A DNA stretch of 64,000 nucleotides, taken from positions 6,510,001-6,574,000 of the forward strand of contig NZ_CP075896.1 in NCBI RefSeq assembly GCF_018604545.1, given 5' to 3'. Each line of letters begins with the position of its first letter. The first letter of the stretch is position 1. Positions 1 to 8,447 of the stretch are shown piece by piece. The DNA is from Streptomyces koelreuteriae (GTDB lineage Bacteria > Actinomycetota > Actinomycetes > Streptomycetales > Streptomycetaceae). The translations under genes were made by a program, and so were the position numbers. A model generated the notes under the pieces. It saw only the letters and a program-made list of their open reading frames with translations, did no database searches and was not told where the DNA came from.

Positions 1-427
1 AACGCATCAGCTCCTCGTACGCGCTCGCCCCCGGCTCCAGCACCAGCGAGCAGGTGCCGAAGGAGACCGCACGAGTGCCCGGCGGCAGCGCGGAGGGCGC
101 CGCGAACAGCCGGTCCGCCGTCCCGTCCACGTAGAAGGAGTACGCCGCCGAGCCGGCCGCGTCGACCGTGGCGACGGCGAGGGTCGTCGGCTCGGCGCCG
201 CGCTGCACCGACGACACGTCGACCCCGGTCTCGCGCAACCGGTCCAGCAGCGCCTCCCCGAAGGCGTCGCACGACACCCGGGAGCAGAAGGCGGCGGGGG
301 AGCCGAGGCGGCCCAGCGCCACGGCCGTGTTGTACGGGCCGCCGCCGAGCGCCGGCTGCAGCGCCGCCAGGGCACCCGCGCCCCGCGGTACCAGGTCGAT
401 CAGTGCCTCACCGGCGACGACGATCAT
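1..427 (-). CDS. PfkB-family sugar kinase (3' end beyond window)
   Basis: Partial gene read on the minus strand from an ATG at 427; only the first 142 residues lie in the window. The N-terminus (MIVVAGEALIDLVP) and the following GGGPYNTAVALGRLG stretch are the conserved sugar-binding start of PfkB/ribokinase-type carbohydrate kinases. These phosphorylate a sugar with ATP in the cytoplasm. The substrate cannot be told from this part. Its start overlaps the stop of the upstream LacI-type gene (ATGA), so the two are co-transcribed and translationally coupled. That suggests a small sugar-use operon controlled by the LacI protein. The catalytic C-terminal GAGD motif is outside the window. Confidence 0.85.
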   Translation of the reverse strand, partial: MIVVAGEALIDLVPRGAGALAALQPALGGGPYNTAVALGRLGSPAAFCSRVSCDAFGEALLDRLRETGVDVSSVQRGAEPTTLAVATVDAAGSAAYSFYVDGTADRLFAAPSALPPGTRAVSFGTCSLVLEPGASAYEELMR

Positions 428-1500
428 GCGACGGTTCCTTTCTCGGGCTGTGCGGACCGCTCGAGCCGCGGCTGCCCGGACTCCTCGGGGCAGCCGCACG
501 AGGTGCGATGGACGAAGGCGGAAGGGAGGCGCACCGTCCGCGCCGGCCGGTCCGGCTCGGCGAGACGCTCCAGGAGCACGCGTACGGCCCGGGCGCCGAT
601 GTCCTTGCTGGGCTGCGCGATCGCGGTGAGCCGGGGCGAGAACAGATCCGCCCAGGCGAAGTCGTCGAAACAGCACAGCGCGATGTCATCCGGCACGGAC
701 AGGCCGCGGGCGCGCAGGGCACGCAGCGCCCCGATGGTCATGGCGTTGTTGCCGGTGACGAGCGCGGTGGGCGGCACGCCCAGGGACAGCAGGTCCGCGG
801 TGGCCCGTTCGCCACCGGCCGCCTCCGAGTCACCGTGCACCAGGAGCCGTTCGTCGTACGACAGCCCCGCGAAGGCGAGACCGGTCCGGTAGCCGGTGAT
901 CCGCTCTGTCGTGGTGCTGAGCCCGGGCCGCCCGGCCACCAGCCCGATCCGCCGGTGGCCGAGGCCCGCGAGATGGGTGACCAGCCTGGACGTCGGTTCG
1001 GCGTTGTCGGCGCACACCTGGTCGAAACGCGGACCGCCCTCCGCCGCGGGGGCCTCCACCAGCCGGTCGAGGAACACCGCCGGTACGTCGTGCCGCTCCA
1101 GGTACGCGAGCAGCCCGCGCGGAGCCGCCGAGGGCGCGACGATCATGCCGTCCACCCGGCGCTCGTGCAGCAGCCGGACGACCTTGCGCTCATGCTCCGG
1201 GTCGTCGTGCGGGTCGGCGATCAGCAGGCTGTAGCCGTGCTCCAGGGCACAGGCCTCGACGCCCTGGAGGATCTCCGTGAAGTACGGGTTGCTGATCGCC
1301 GACACCGCCAGCCCGATGGAACGGGTCCGGGACGTCACCAGGGAGCGGGCCAGCGTGTTCGTGGTGTAGCCGAGCTCCTCCACGGCGTCCAGGACCGCCT
1401 GGCGGGTGTGCGGCAGCACCGGCCGCGTGCCGTTCAGGACGTGCGAGACGGTCGCCACGGAGACACCGGCGCTCCGCGCGACGTCGGCCATGGTCGCCAT
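424..1500 (-). CDS. LacI-family transcriptional regulator
   Basis: 358 residues, normal for LacI/GalR proteins. The N-terminal helix-turn-helix starts at once (ADVARSAGVSVATVSHVLNG, residues 5-24) and the hinge follows. The rest is a periplasmic-binding-like sugar-sensing domain ending in a Cys-Gly-Cys segment (TSCGCPEE). The ATG at 1500 has a strong GGAGGAGGGAA ribosome site 8 bases upstream. The gene overlaps the following sugar kinase by four bases. The palindrome at 1561-1586, about 60 bases upstream, is the obvious autoregulatory operator. Local repressor of a carbohydrate operon, relieved by an unknown sugar, is inferred from family and context. Confidence 0.9.
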   Translation of the reverse strand: MATMADVARSAGVSVATVSHVLNGTRPVLPHTRQAVLDAVEELGYTTNTLARSLVTSRTRSIGLAVSAISNPYFTEILQGVEACALEHGYSLLIADPHDDPEHERKVVRLLHERRVDGMIVAPSAAPRGLLAYLERHDVPAVFLDRLVEAPAAEGGPRFDQVCADNAEPTSRLVTHLAGLGHRRIGLVAGRPGLSTTTERITGYRTGLAFAGLSYDERLLVHGDSEAAGGERATADLLSLGVPPTALVTGNNAMTIGALRALRARGLSVPDDIALCCFDDFAWADLFSPRLTAIAQPSKDIGARAVRVLLERLAEPDRPARTVRLPSAFVHRTSCGCPEESGQPRLERSAQPEKGTVA

Positions 1501-1560
1501 GCCGTTCCCTCCTCCGCGTGCCGGTGGCCCGGCGGGGAACGTATCGCATCCGACGGCGCA

Positions 1561-1586
1561 CGTAAACGCTTGCGCAAACGTTTACG
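1561..1586. promoter_or_regulatory. LacI-type operator upstream of the LacI gene
   Basis: CGTAAACG (1561-1568) and CGTTTACG (1579-1586) are a perfect inverted repeat. Two smaller palindromes are nested inside: TTGCGCAA (1570-1577) and AAACGTTT (1576-1583). A-rich and T-rich half-sites around a CG centre are typical of LacI/GalR operators. It lies between the divergent ends of the LacI gene and the minus-strand HTH gene, so autorepression is likely. Confidence 0.7.
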
Positions 1587-1619
1587 TCCGATCAGGCCCG
1601 GGTCCCCCGACCCGACTGA

Positions 1620-2567
1620 CTACTCCCAGTCCCAGCCGATCCCCAGAAACCCGGCCCGCACCCGCGGCTCCACCACGTGCACCGACCGGTGCCGGCCGCT
1701 CAGCGGCAGCTCCTGGCACCCGTTGCGCGGAGCCGCCGCCGAGTGCTGCGCGAACCGGTGGCAGCGCACCGGGAGGGCCGCCGCGTCGAAGCACACCTGG
1801 AGCGCGTACTGGCCGCCGGGGACGTCGAAACCGCGGACGTACTCGCGCGCCTCGTCCGCCGTCCCGTCCTCGACGCCGTAGCGGAAGAGGAACGTGTCCC
1901 CGGCCCGCAGCCGGGTGTCGAAGAGCAGCTCGGCGGCGAGCATGCCGGTGTCGCGGTGCCAACGGACCCGGCCCGTACGGCAGTTCTCCAGGGCATGCAC
2001 CCGCATGTGCTCCGGCGAGGCGCCCCGGTCGCCGTGGTGGACGGCGACGAAGCGGTCGACTCCGTCCCGGTGGGCGCGCACGATGTGGTGAGACTCGCGC
2101 TCGGCCAGCTCGCGCCGCGCCCCGATCCGCAGCCGCTCGTGGTGCCCGAGGGTGTGCAGGCCCCCGTCCGGCGGGCAGTCCAGCTCGGCCAGCAACTGGT
2201 CCAGGGCCCCGGAGGCCTCCACCAGGGAGCGATAGGACCGGGCCGCTGACCGCTGCCCGGACGCGCCGGCCTCGGACTCGGCGAGCAGCCGGATCAGCGA
2301 CTCCTCGGGAAGCTCGAGGATCTCCTCCAGCGCGCGGACGGCGCGCAGCGACTCGGGGCGCTGCGGACGCCGTGCCCCCTGCTGCCAGTAACTCAGGCTG
2401 GTGACACCGACCTTCACGCCGTGGCGGGACAGATGGTGCTGCACGCGCTGCAGCGGCAGCCCGCGGGCCGCGATCGCCGCACGCAGGGCGACGTGGAAGG
2501 GGCCGCCTCGCAGGGCCGAGTCCAGGTCCGCGCTGGCGACGTCCGCGTGCTGTGTGGCGTGCGGCAT
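1620..2567 (-). CDS. Helix-turn-helix (XRE-like) DNA-binding protein
   Basis: 315 residues from the ATG at 2567, which has GAGAGG about 8 bases upstream; an in-frame ATG at 2612 lacks this. Residues about 30-75 resemble a lambda-repressor-like helix-turn-helix (QRVQHHLSRHGVKVGVTSLS then YWQQGARRPQ). The long C-terminal part (about 130-315) matches no family I can name. It is rich in His, Arg and Asp and has the look of a compact beta-rich sensory domain. Similar proteins occur singly in streptomycete genomes, but no specific target is known to me. It stands alone, transcribed toward the LacI gene. Confidence 0.7.
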   Translation of the reverse strand: MPHATQHADVASADLDSALRGGPFHVALRAAIAARGLPLQRVQHHLSRHGVKVGVTSLSYWQQGARRPQRPESLRAVRALEEILELPEESLIRLLAESEAGASGQRSAARSYRSLVEASGALDQLLAELDCPPDGGLHTLGHHERLRIGARRELAERESHHIVRAHRDGVDRFVAVHHGDRGASPEHMRVHALENCRTGRVRWHRDTGMLAAELLFDTRLRAGDTFLFRYGVEDGTADEAREYVRGFDVPGGQYALQVCFDAAALPVRCHRFAQHSAAAPRNGCQELPLSGRHRSVHVVEPRVRAGFLGIGWDWE

Positions 2568-2688
2568 GCAGGGGCCTCTCTGTGAGTCGGCAACGGCTGC
2601 CCCGAGTTCCACCGCATTGAAGCGTGTTGACCTGGTCCCGACAACACCTGATGCCGGACAGTGATGTACGCCCGGCCGGACACACGAA

Positions 2689-2715
2689 CGCCCGGGGCGG
2701 CGTACACCCCGGGCG
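2689..2715 (-). terminator. Hairpin after the 53-residue protein gene
   Basis: Perfect 9-bp GC stem (CGCCCGGGG, 2689-2697, with CCCCGGGCG, 2707-2715) around a 9-base loop. It lies about 20 bases past the minus-strand stop at 2737. There is no U-run, as is usual in Streptomyces. Confidence 0.6.
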
Positions 2716-2736
2716 CTCGCGGCAGACGGCGAGTGT

Positions 2737-2898
2737 CTAGGAGCGGTCGCGTCCGCCCTGCTCCTCGAGAGCGAGACGCTTGGCCCGCACTATGTCGGGG
2801 TCGCGCGGGTCCAGGGCGTCGCGCAGCGCGAACGCCTCGTCCGCGTACCGGCGGGAACGGACCGTCCGCCGGGTCTTCTCGATCCGCATCTGCTTCAT
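2737..2898 (-). CDS. Small basic conserved-type protein, 53 residues
   Basis: Reads from an ATG at 2898 to a TAG at 2737-2739, with GGAGGG 8 bases upstream of the start. The protein is strongly basic at its N-terminus (MKQMRIEKTRRTVRSRRYAD) and acidic/mixed after that (DPRDPDIVRAKRLALEEQGG). It has no cysteines, no membrane segment and no recognisable domain. The good ribosome site, high third-position GC and the hairpin just downstream argue that it is real. Function unknown; a small nucleic-acid-binding or adaptor role is only a guess from composition. Confidence 0.6.
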   Translation of the reverse strand: MKQMRIEKTRRTVRSRRYADEAFALRDALDPRDPDIVRAKRLALEEQGGRDRS

Positions 2899-3153
2899 CT
2901 GCGCAGCCCTCCGACCCGTGGCCCGCCCGCTCCGCTTGGAAGCGGCCGGTCCGCACTGACAACCTGTGCCTGCACCGACACGGCCCTCGTCCGCCGGACG
3001 CCGCCGTGTCCCCGTGGGAAGCCTGCATTCCCGCTACCGGGCTGCCGTAATCCCCGCGGCGGGACATGCCGTTGGAAACTGCCACCCGCCAAGCCCGCGA
3101 TCGTGCCCCGCGCTCCCGTCGGACTGTCGGTGCTCGCCAGTAGGGTGTGAGAC

Positions 3154-5283
3154 ATGGCCGACCCCTCCAGCTACCGCCCCAAACCGGGTGAGATCCCCGA
3201 TACGCCGGGGGTCTACAGGTTCCGCGACGAGCACCGCCGGGTGATCTACGTCGGAAAGGCGAAAAGCCTGCGCCAGCGCCTGGCGAACTACTTCCAGGAC
3301 GTGGCCGGAATGCACCCGCGCACCCGGACCATGGTCACCACGGCCGCGTCCGTGGAGTGGACGGTGGTGTCCACGGAGGTCGAGGCGCTCCAGCTGGAGT
3401 ACTCCTGGATCAAGGAGTACGACCCCCGGTTCAACGTCAAGTACCGCGACGACAAGAGCTACCCGTACCTCGCGGTGACGATGAACGAGGAGTACCCGCG
3501 CGTGCAGGTGATGCGCGGTCACAAGAAGAAGGGCGTCCGCTACTTCGGGCCGTACGGGCACGCGTGGGCGATCCGCGACACCGTCGACCTGCTGCTGCGC
3601 GTCTTCCCCGTGCGCACCTGCTCGGCCGGTGTCTTCAAGAACGCCGCCCGCACCGGCCGCCCCTGCCTCCTCGGCTACATCGGCAAGTGCTCGGCCCCCT
3701 GCGTGGACCGCGTCTCCGCCGAGGAGCACCGCGAACTGGCCGACGAGTTCTGCGACTTCATGACCGGCCGGACGAACACCTATATCCGCCGGCTCGAGAA
3801 GCAGATGGTGGAAGCGGCCGACGAGATGGAGTACGAGCGGGCGGCCCGGCTGCGCGACGACATCGAGGCCCTGAAGAAGGCCATGGAGAAGAACGCGGTC
3901 GTGCTCGCCGACGCGACCGACGCCGACCTGATCGCGGTCGCCGAGGACGAGCTGGAGGCGGCCGTCCAGATCTTCCACGTACGCGGCGGACGCGTGCGCG
4001 GCCAGCGCGGCTGGGTCACCGACAAGGTGGAGGAGATCACCACCGGCGCCCTCGTGGAGCACGCCCTGCAGCAGCTCTACGGCGAGGAGACCGGCGACGC
4101 CGTCCCCAAGGAGGTCCTGGTCCCGGCCCTGCCCGACCCCGTGGAGCCCGTCCAGGAGTGGCTCACCGGGCGGCGCGGCTCGATCGTCTCCCTGCGCGTC
4201 CCGCAGCGCGGCGACAAGAAGTCCCTCATGGAGACGGTCCAGCGCAACGCGCAGCAGGCCCTCGTCCTGCACAAGACCAAGCGCGCCTCCGACCTGACCA
4301 CGCGCTCGCGTGCCCTGGAGGAGATCGCCGACGCCCTCGACCTGGACAGCGCCCCGCTCAGGATCGAGTGCTACGACATCTCCCACCTCCAGGGCGACGA
4401 CGTCGTGGCCTCCATGGTCGTCTTCGAGGACGGCCTCGCCCGCAAGAGCGAGTACCGGCGCTTCCAGATCAAGGGCTTCGCCGGGCAGGACGACGTCCGC
4501 TCCATGCACGAGGTGATCACCCGCCGCTTCCGGCGCTACCTCGCCGAGAAGGAGAAGACGGGGGAGTGGACCGACGGCGAGGGCGCGGACACCCCCGAGA
4601 CCGAGATCCCCGAGGCCGACACTCCCGAGATCGACGGCAAGGGCGAGATCGTCGGGCCCGGCCTCACCGAGGACGACGGCCGCCCCAAGAAGTTCGCCTA
4701 CCCGCCCCAGCTCGTGGTCGTCGACGGCGGCGCCCCCCAGGTCGCGGCCGCCCGGCGGGCCCTGGACGATCTCGGTATCGACGACATCGCCGTGTGCGGC
4801 CTCGCCAAGCGCCTGGAGGAGGTCTGGGTGCCCGGTGACGACGATCCGGTGGTCCTGCCCCGCACCAGCGAGGGCCTGTATCTGCTCCAGCGGGTCCGTG
4901 ACGAGGCCCACCGGTTCGCGATCACCTATCAGCGCGCGAAGCGGGCCAAGCGCTTCCGCTCCAGCCCCCTGGACGACGTCCCCGGTCTGGGGGACACGCG
5001 GAAGCAGGCACTCCTGAAACACTTCGGTTCGTTGAAGAAACTGCGATCCGCCACCATCGACCAGATCTGCGAGGTTCCCGGCATAGGCCGCAAGACCGCG
5101 GAGACCATCGCGGCGGCCCTCGCCGGGGCGGCGCCGGCCGCGCCCGCCGTCAACACGGCGACCGGAGAGATCATGGAAGAGGAACCCGGCACGGAAACCG
5201 GCGCGGAACCCGGCACCATGGGTGCCAGTGGGGAACCCGTGACGATGGGCGCCCCGGACGAACGACGGGGGCAGGAGACATGA
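3154..5283 (+). CDS. uvrC: Excinuclease ABC subunit C
   Basis: 709 residues, slightly longer than usual. UvrC makes both incisions around lesions marked by UvrAB in nucleotide excision repair. The GIY-YIG nuclease is at the N-terminus (GVYRFRDEHRRVIYVGKAKS, about 20-40). A UVR coiled-coil segment for UvrB contact follows (about 205-240, EYERAARLRDDIEALKKAME). The RNase-H-like nuclease comes next, with a low-complexity acidic insert rich in Glu, Pro and Thr (about 470-505) that is not part of the family core. Tandem helix-hairpin-helix motifs close the domain part (VPGLGDTRKQALL, VPGIGRKTAETI), and a variable acidic tail ends the protein. It heads the uvrC-rapZ-yvcK-whiA operon, and its stop overlaps the rapZ start. 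Confidence 0.97.
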   Translation: MADPSSYRPKPGEIPDTPGVYRFRDEHRRVIYVGKAKSLRQRLANYFQDVAGMHPRTRTMVTTAASVEWTVVSTEVEALQLEYSWIKEYDPRFNVKYRDDKSYPYLAVTMNEEYPRVQVMRGHKKKGVRYFGPYGHAWAIRDTVDLLLRVFPVRTCSAGVFKNAARTGRPCLLGYIGKCSAPCVDRVSAEEHRELADEFCDFMTGRTNTYIRRLEKQMVEAADEMEYERAARLRDDIEALKKAMEKNAVVLADATDADLIAVAEDELEAAVQIFHVRGGRVRGQRGWVTDKVEEITTGALVEHALQQLYGEETGDAVPKEVLVPALPDPVEPVQEWLTGRRGSIVSLRVPQRGDKKSLMETVQRNAQQALVLHKTKRASDLTTRSRALEEIADALDLDSAPLRIECYDISHLQGDDVVASMVVFEDGLARKSEYRRFQIKGFAGQDDVRSMHEVITRRFRRYLAEKEKTGEWTDGEGADTPETEIPEADTPEIDGKGEIVGPGLTEDDGRPKKFAYPPQLVVVDGGAPQVAAARRALDDLGIDDIAVCGLAKRLEEVWVPGDDDPVVLPRTSEGLYLLQRVRDEAHRFAITYQRAKRAKRFRSSPLDDVPGLGDTRKQALLKHFGSLKKLRSATIDQICEVPGIGRKTAETIAAALAGAAPAAPAVNTATGEIMEEEPGTETGAEPGTMGASGEPVTMGAPDERRGQET

Positions 5284-6239
5284 ATGTGAACGAGCACGAC
5301 GGGCAAGAACAGCAAGCCGGAGACGGAGCACAGGTGAGCACGGGCACGCCCAACGACAAGGCACCGGCCCCGGACGCGGCCATCCCCGAGCTGGTGATCA
5401 TCTCCGGCATGTCCGGGGCGGGCCGCTCGACGGCCGCGAAGTGTCTGGAGGACCTCGGCTGGTTCGTCGTCGACAACCTGCCGCCCGCGCTGATCCCCAC
5501 CATGGTGGAACTCGGCGCCCGCTCCCAGGGCAACGTGGCCCGGATCGCCGTCGTCGTCGACGTCCGCGGCCGCCGCTTCTTCGACAACCTCCGCGAGTCC
5601 CTCGCCGACCTGGAGGCGAAGAACGTCACCCGGAGGATCGTCTTCCTGGAGTCCTCCGACGAGGCCCTGGTGCGCCGCTTCGAGTCGGTCCGCCGCCCGC
5701 ACCCCCTCCAGGGCGACGGCCGCATCGTCGACGGCATCGCCGCCGAGCGGGAACTGCTGCGCGAGCTGCGCGGCGACGCCGACCTGGTGATCGACACCTC
5801 CAGCCTGAACGTGCACGAGCTGCGCGCCAAGATGGACGCCCAGTTCGCGGGCGAGGAGGAGCCGGAGCTGCGGGCCACGGTGATGTCCTTCGGCTACAAG
5901 TACGGCCTGCCGGTCGACGCCGACCTCGTCGTCGACTGCCGCTTCCTGCCGAACCCGCACTGGGTCCCGGAGCTGCGCCCGTACACCGGCCTCAACGAGG
6001 AGGTCTCCGGGTACGTCTTCAACCAGCCCGGAGCCAAGGAGTTCCTCGACCGGTACACGGAGCTCCTCCAGCTCGTCGCCACCGGCTACCGCCGGGAGGG
6101 CAAGCGCTACGTGACCATCGCCGTGGGCTGCACGGGCGGCAAGCACCGCTCGGTCGCCATGTCGGAGAAGCTCGCCGCCCGGCTCGCTTCCGAAGGCGTG
6201 GAGACAGTGGTCGTACACCGGGACATGGGACGCGAATGA
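5280..6239 (+). CDS. rapZ: RapZ-family nucleotide-binding protein (YvcJ)
   Basis: 319 residues. The P-loop is at residues 43-51 (GMSGAGRST). RapZ proteins bind GTP/ATP; in E. coli RapZ is an RNase adapter controlling glmZ and cell-wall precursor supply, but that RNA circuit is not known in actinomycetes. The C-terminal core is well kept (FSFGYKYGLPVDADLVVDCRFLPNP-type segment and IAVGCTGGKHRSV). The ATG at 5280 overlaps the uvrC stop (ATGA). An extra hydrophilic leader of about 35 residues precedes the conserved core, and a GTG at 5335 could be an alternative start. It sits between uvrC and yvcK, the order conserved across Gram-positives. Confidence 0.95.
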   Translation: MNVNEHDGQEQQAGDGAQVSTGTPNDKAPAPDAAIPELVIISGMSGAGRSTAAKCLEDLGWFVVDNLPPALIPTMVELGARSQGNVARIAVVVDVRGRRFFDNLRESLADLEAKNVTRRIVFLESSDEALVRRFESVRRPHPLQGDGRIVDGIAAERELLRELRGDADLVIDTSSLNVHELRAKMDAQFAGEEEPELRATVMSFGYKYGLPVDADLVVDCRFLPNPHWVPELRPYTGLNEEVSGYVFNQPGAKEFLDRYTELLQLVATGYRREGKRYVTIAVGCTGGKHRSVAMSEKLAARLASEGVETVVVHRDMGRE

Positions 6240-7315
6240 CACGACGTACTCCGCGGCTGAGCCGGCTGCGCCGGGTGGTGCCCGACGGCTCCGCCGACGC
6301 GCGGGCCGGCCGGCCCGCCGAGGCCCGGGGCGGCAGACCGCGCCGCCGGGGCACCCAGCCCAAGGTCGTCGCCCTCGGCGGCGGCATGGGCCTGTCCGCC
6401 TCGCTGGCCGCGCTGCGCCGGATCACCGGTGACCTCACCGCCGTCGTCACCGTGGCCGACGACGGCGGCTCCAGCGGCCGGCTCCGCGACGAGCTGGGCG
6501 TGCTGCCGCCCGGCGACCTGCGCAAGGCGCTGGCCGCGCTGTGCGGTGACGACGACTGGGGCCAGACCTGGGCCCGGGTCATCCAGCACCGCTTCCAGTC
6601 CCAGGGCGACCTGCACGAGCACGCGGTCGGAAACCTGCTGATCGTCGCCCTCTGGGAGCAGCTCGGCGACCATGTGCAGGCCCTCGACCTGGTCGGACGC
6701 CTGCTCGGAGCCCAGGGGCGTGTGCTGCCCATGTCCGCCGTCCCGCTGGAGCTCCAGGCCCTGGTCAAGGGCCACGACCCGGAGCGCCCGGAGGAGGTCG
6801 ACACGGTCCGCGGCCAGGCCACCGTCGCCCTCACCCCCGGCGAGGTGCAGTCCGTGCACGTCGTGCCGCACGACCCGCCCGCCGTGCCCGAGGCGGTCGA
6901 GGCCGTCCTGGACGCGGACTGGGTGGTGCTCGGCCCCGGCTCCTGGTTCTCCTCGGTCATCCCGCATCTGCTCGTGCCGGAGCTGCTGGACGCGCTCACG
7001 CAGACCAAGGCACGCCGGGTACTCTCCCTGAACCTCGCCCCGCAGCCCGGAGAAACCGAGGGCTTCTCCCCGCAGCGTCATTTGGAGGTTTTGGGACGAC
7101 ACGCCCCTAAACTCGCCCTGGACGTGGTGCTGGCCGACGAGGCCGCCGTGCCCGACCGTGACTCCCTGACCGACGCCGCCAAGCGCTTCGGGGCCGCGGT
7201 CGAGCTGGCGCCGGTGGCCAGACCCGACGGGACCCCGAGGCACGACCCGGAGCTGTTGGCCGCCGCGTACGACCGTATTTTTCGGATGCATGGAAGGATC
7301 GGCCCATGGCGATGA
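6236..7315 (+). CDS. yvcK: YvcK/CofD-like gluconeogenesis factor
   Basis: 359 residues from an ATG at 6236 that overlaps the rapZ stop (ATGA). The first 40 residues are Arg-rich and variable. The conserved fold begins at VVALGGGMGLSASL and continues with VTVADDGGSSGRLR, the CofD-like nucleotide-sugar binding region. LGPGSWFSSVIPHL is the second signature. YvcK/CuvA proteins bind UDP-GlcNAc and are needed for growth on gluconeogenic carbon and for normal cell-wall shape. Coupling with rapZ and whiA is the standard actinobacterial arrangement. The last 10 bases overlap the whiA start. Confidence 0.95.
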   Translation: MTRRTPRLSRLRRVVPDGSADARAGRPAEARGGRPRRRGTQPKVVALGGGMGLSASLAALRRITGDLTAVVTVADDGGSSGRLRDELGVLPPGDLRKALAALCGDDDWGQTWARVIQHRFQSQGDLHEHAVGNLLIVALWEQLGDHVQALDLVGRLLGAQGRVLPMSAVPLELQALVKGHDPERPEEVDTVRGQATVALTPGEVQSVHVVPHDPPAVPEAVEAVLDADWVVLGPGSWFSSVIPHLLVPELLDALTQTKARRVLSLNLAPQPGETEGFSPQRHLEVLGRHAPKLALDVVLADEAAVPDRDSLTDAAKRFGAAVELAPVARPDGTPRHDPELLAAAYDRIFRMHGRIGPWR

Positions 7316-8295
7316 CGGCAGCGGTGAAGGACGAGATCTCCCGGCTCCCCGTCACCCGGACCTGCTGCAGAAAGGCGGAGGTCTCCGCCATGCTGCGGTT
7401 CGCCGGCGGCCTCCACCTGGTGAGCGGTCGGATTGTGATCGAGGCGGAGCTGGACACGGCGATGGCGGCCCGCCGGCTGAAGCGGGACATCCTGGAGATC
7501 TTCGGCCACAGCTCCGAACTGATCGTGATGGCACCCGGCGGACTGCGCCGCGGTTCCCGCTACGTGGTGCGCGTCATCGCGGGCGGGGACCAGCTGGCCC
7601 GCCAGACCGGCCTGGTCGACGGGCGCGGCCGCCCGATCCGCGGTCTGCCCCCGCAGGTGGTCTCGGGGGCCACCTGCGACGCCGAGGCCGCCTGGCGTGG
7701 CGCGTTCCTGGCGCACGGCTCGCTCACCGAGCCCGGCCGCTCCTCCTCCCTGGAGGTGACCTGCCCGGGTCCCGAGGCCGCGCTCGCGCTGGTCGGCGCC
7801 GCCCGCCGCCTGTCGATCGGGGCCAAGGCCCGTGAGGTGCGCGGCGTGGACCGGGTCGTCGTCCGTGACGGCGACGCCATCGGCGCCCTGCTGACCCGGC
7901 TCGGAGCCCATGAGTCGGTGCTGGCCTGGGAGGAGCGCCGGATGCGCCGCGAGGTGCGGGCCACGGCGAACCGGCTCGCCAACTTCGACGACGCCAACCT
8001 GCGCCGCTCGGCCCGTGCGGCCGTCGCCGCCGGTGCCCGGGTGCAGCGCGCCCTGGAGATCCTCGCCGACGACGTCCCCGAGCATCTCGCCGCCGCCGGC
8101 CGGCTGCGCATGGAGCACAAGCAGGCCTCCCTGGAGGAGCTGGGCGCGCTCGCCGACCCGCCGCTGACCAAGGACGCCGTCGCCGGCCGGATCCGCCGCC
8201 TGCTGGCCATGGCCGACAAGCGCGCCTCCGACCTCGGCATCCCGGGCACGGAGTCCAACCTCGCCGACGAACTCGCCGACAACCTCGTCGGCTGA
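7306..8295 (+). CDS. whiA: Sporulation regulator WhiA
   Basis: 329 residues, the usual length. WhiA is the DNA-binding regulator that acts with WhiB to switch aerial hyphae to sporulation septation. Its fold is a homing-endonuclease-like (LAGLIDADG) N-terminal domain without catalytic residues, joined to a C-terminal helix-turn-helix. The N-terminus (MTAAVKDEISRLPVTRTCCRKAEVSAMLRF) matches streptomycete WhiA. The C-terminal HTH is around 285-312 (LEELGALADPPLTKDAVAGR). In S. coelicolor whiA has its own promoter inside the upstream gene as well as operon read-through. The gene overlaps the yvcK end. Confidence 0.97.
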   Translation: MAMTAAVKDEISRLPVTRTCCRKAEVSAMLRFAGGLHLVSGRIVIEAELDTAMAARRLKRDILEIFGHSSELIVMAPGGLRRGSRYVVRVIAGGDQLARQTGLVDGRGRPIRGLPPQVVSGATCDAEAAWRGAFLAHGSLTEPGRSSSLEVTCPGPEAALALVGAARRLSIGAKAREVRGVDRVVVRDGDAIGALLTRLGAHESVLAWEERRMRREVRATANRLANFDDANLRRSARAAVAAGARVQRALEILADDVPEHLAAAGRLRMEHKQASLEELGALADPPLTKDAVAGRIRRLLAMADKRASDLGIPGTESNLADELADNLVG

Positions 8296-8447
8296 CCTCA
8301 CAGGCCGTCAATCAGCCGGTGTCCGGCGCCCACTTGGGTGGTCGGCACCGGCTTTTGCGTGTCGTTCAGGCACTCTTGACTCGATCATGGACTGTCATGA
8401 GCCTGGCATCTGTTCGCTGCTGTGGCGAACCCACGCAAGGGGGGTTC

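Noticed and set aside
3034..5364. 776-residue open frame on the minus strand over uvrC
   Set aside because: It is the complement of a high-GC gene. Its translation is dominated by runs of Gly, Val, Leu, Asp and His typical of antisense frames, while uvrC has complete family motifs.
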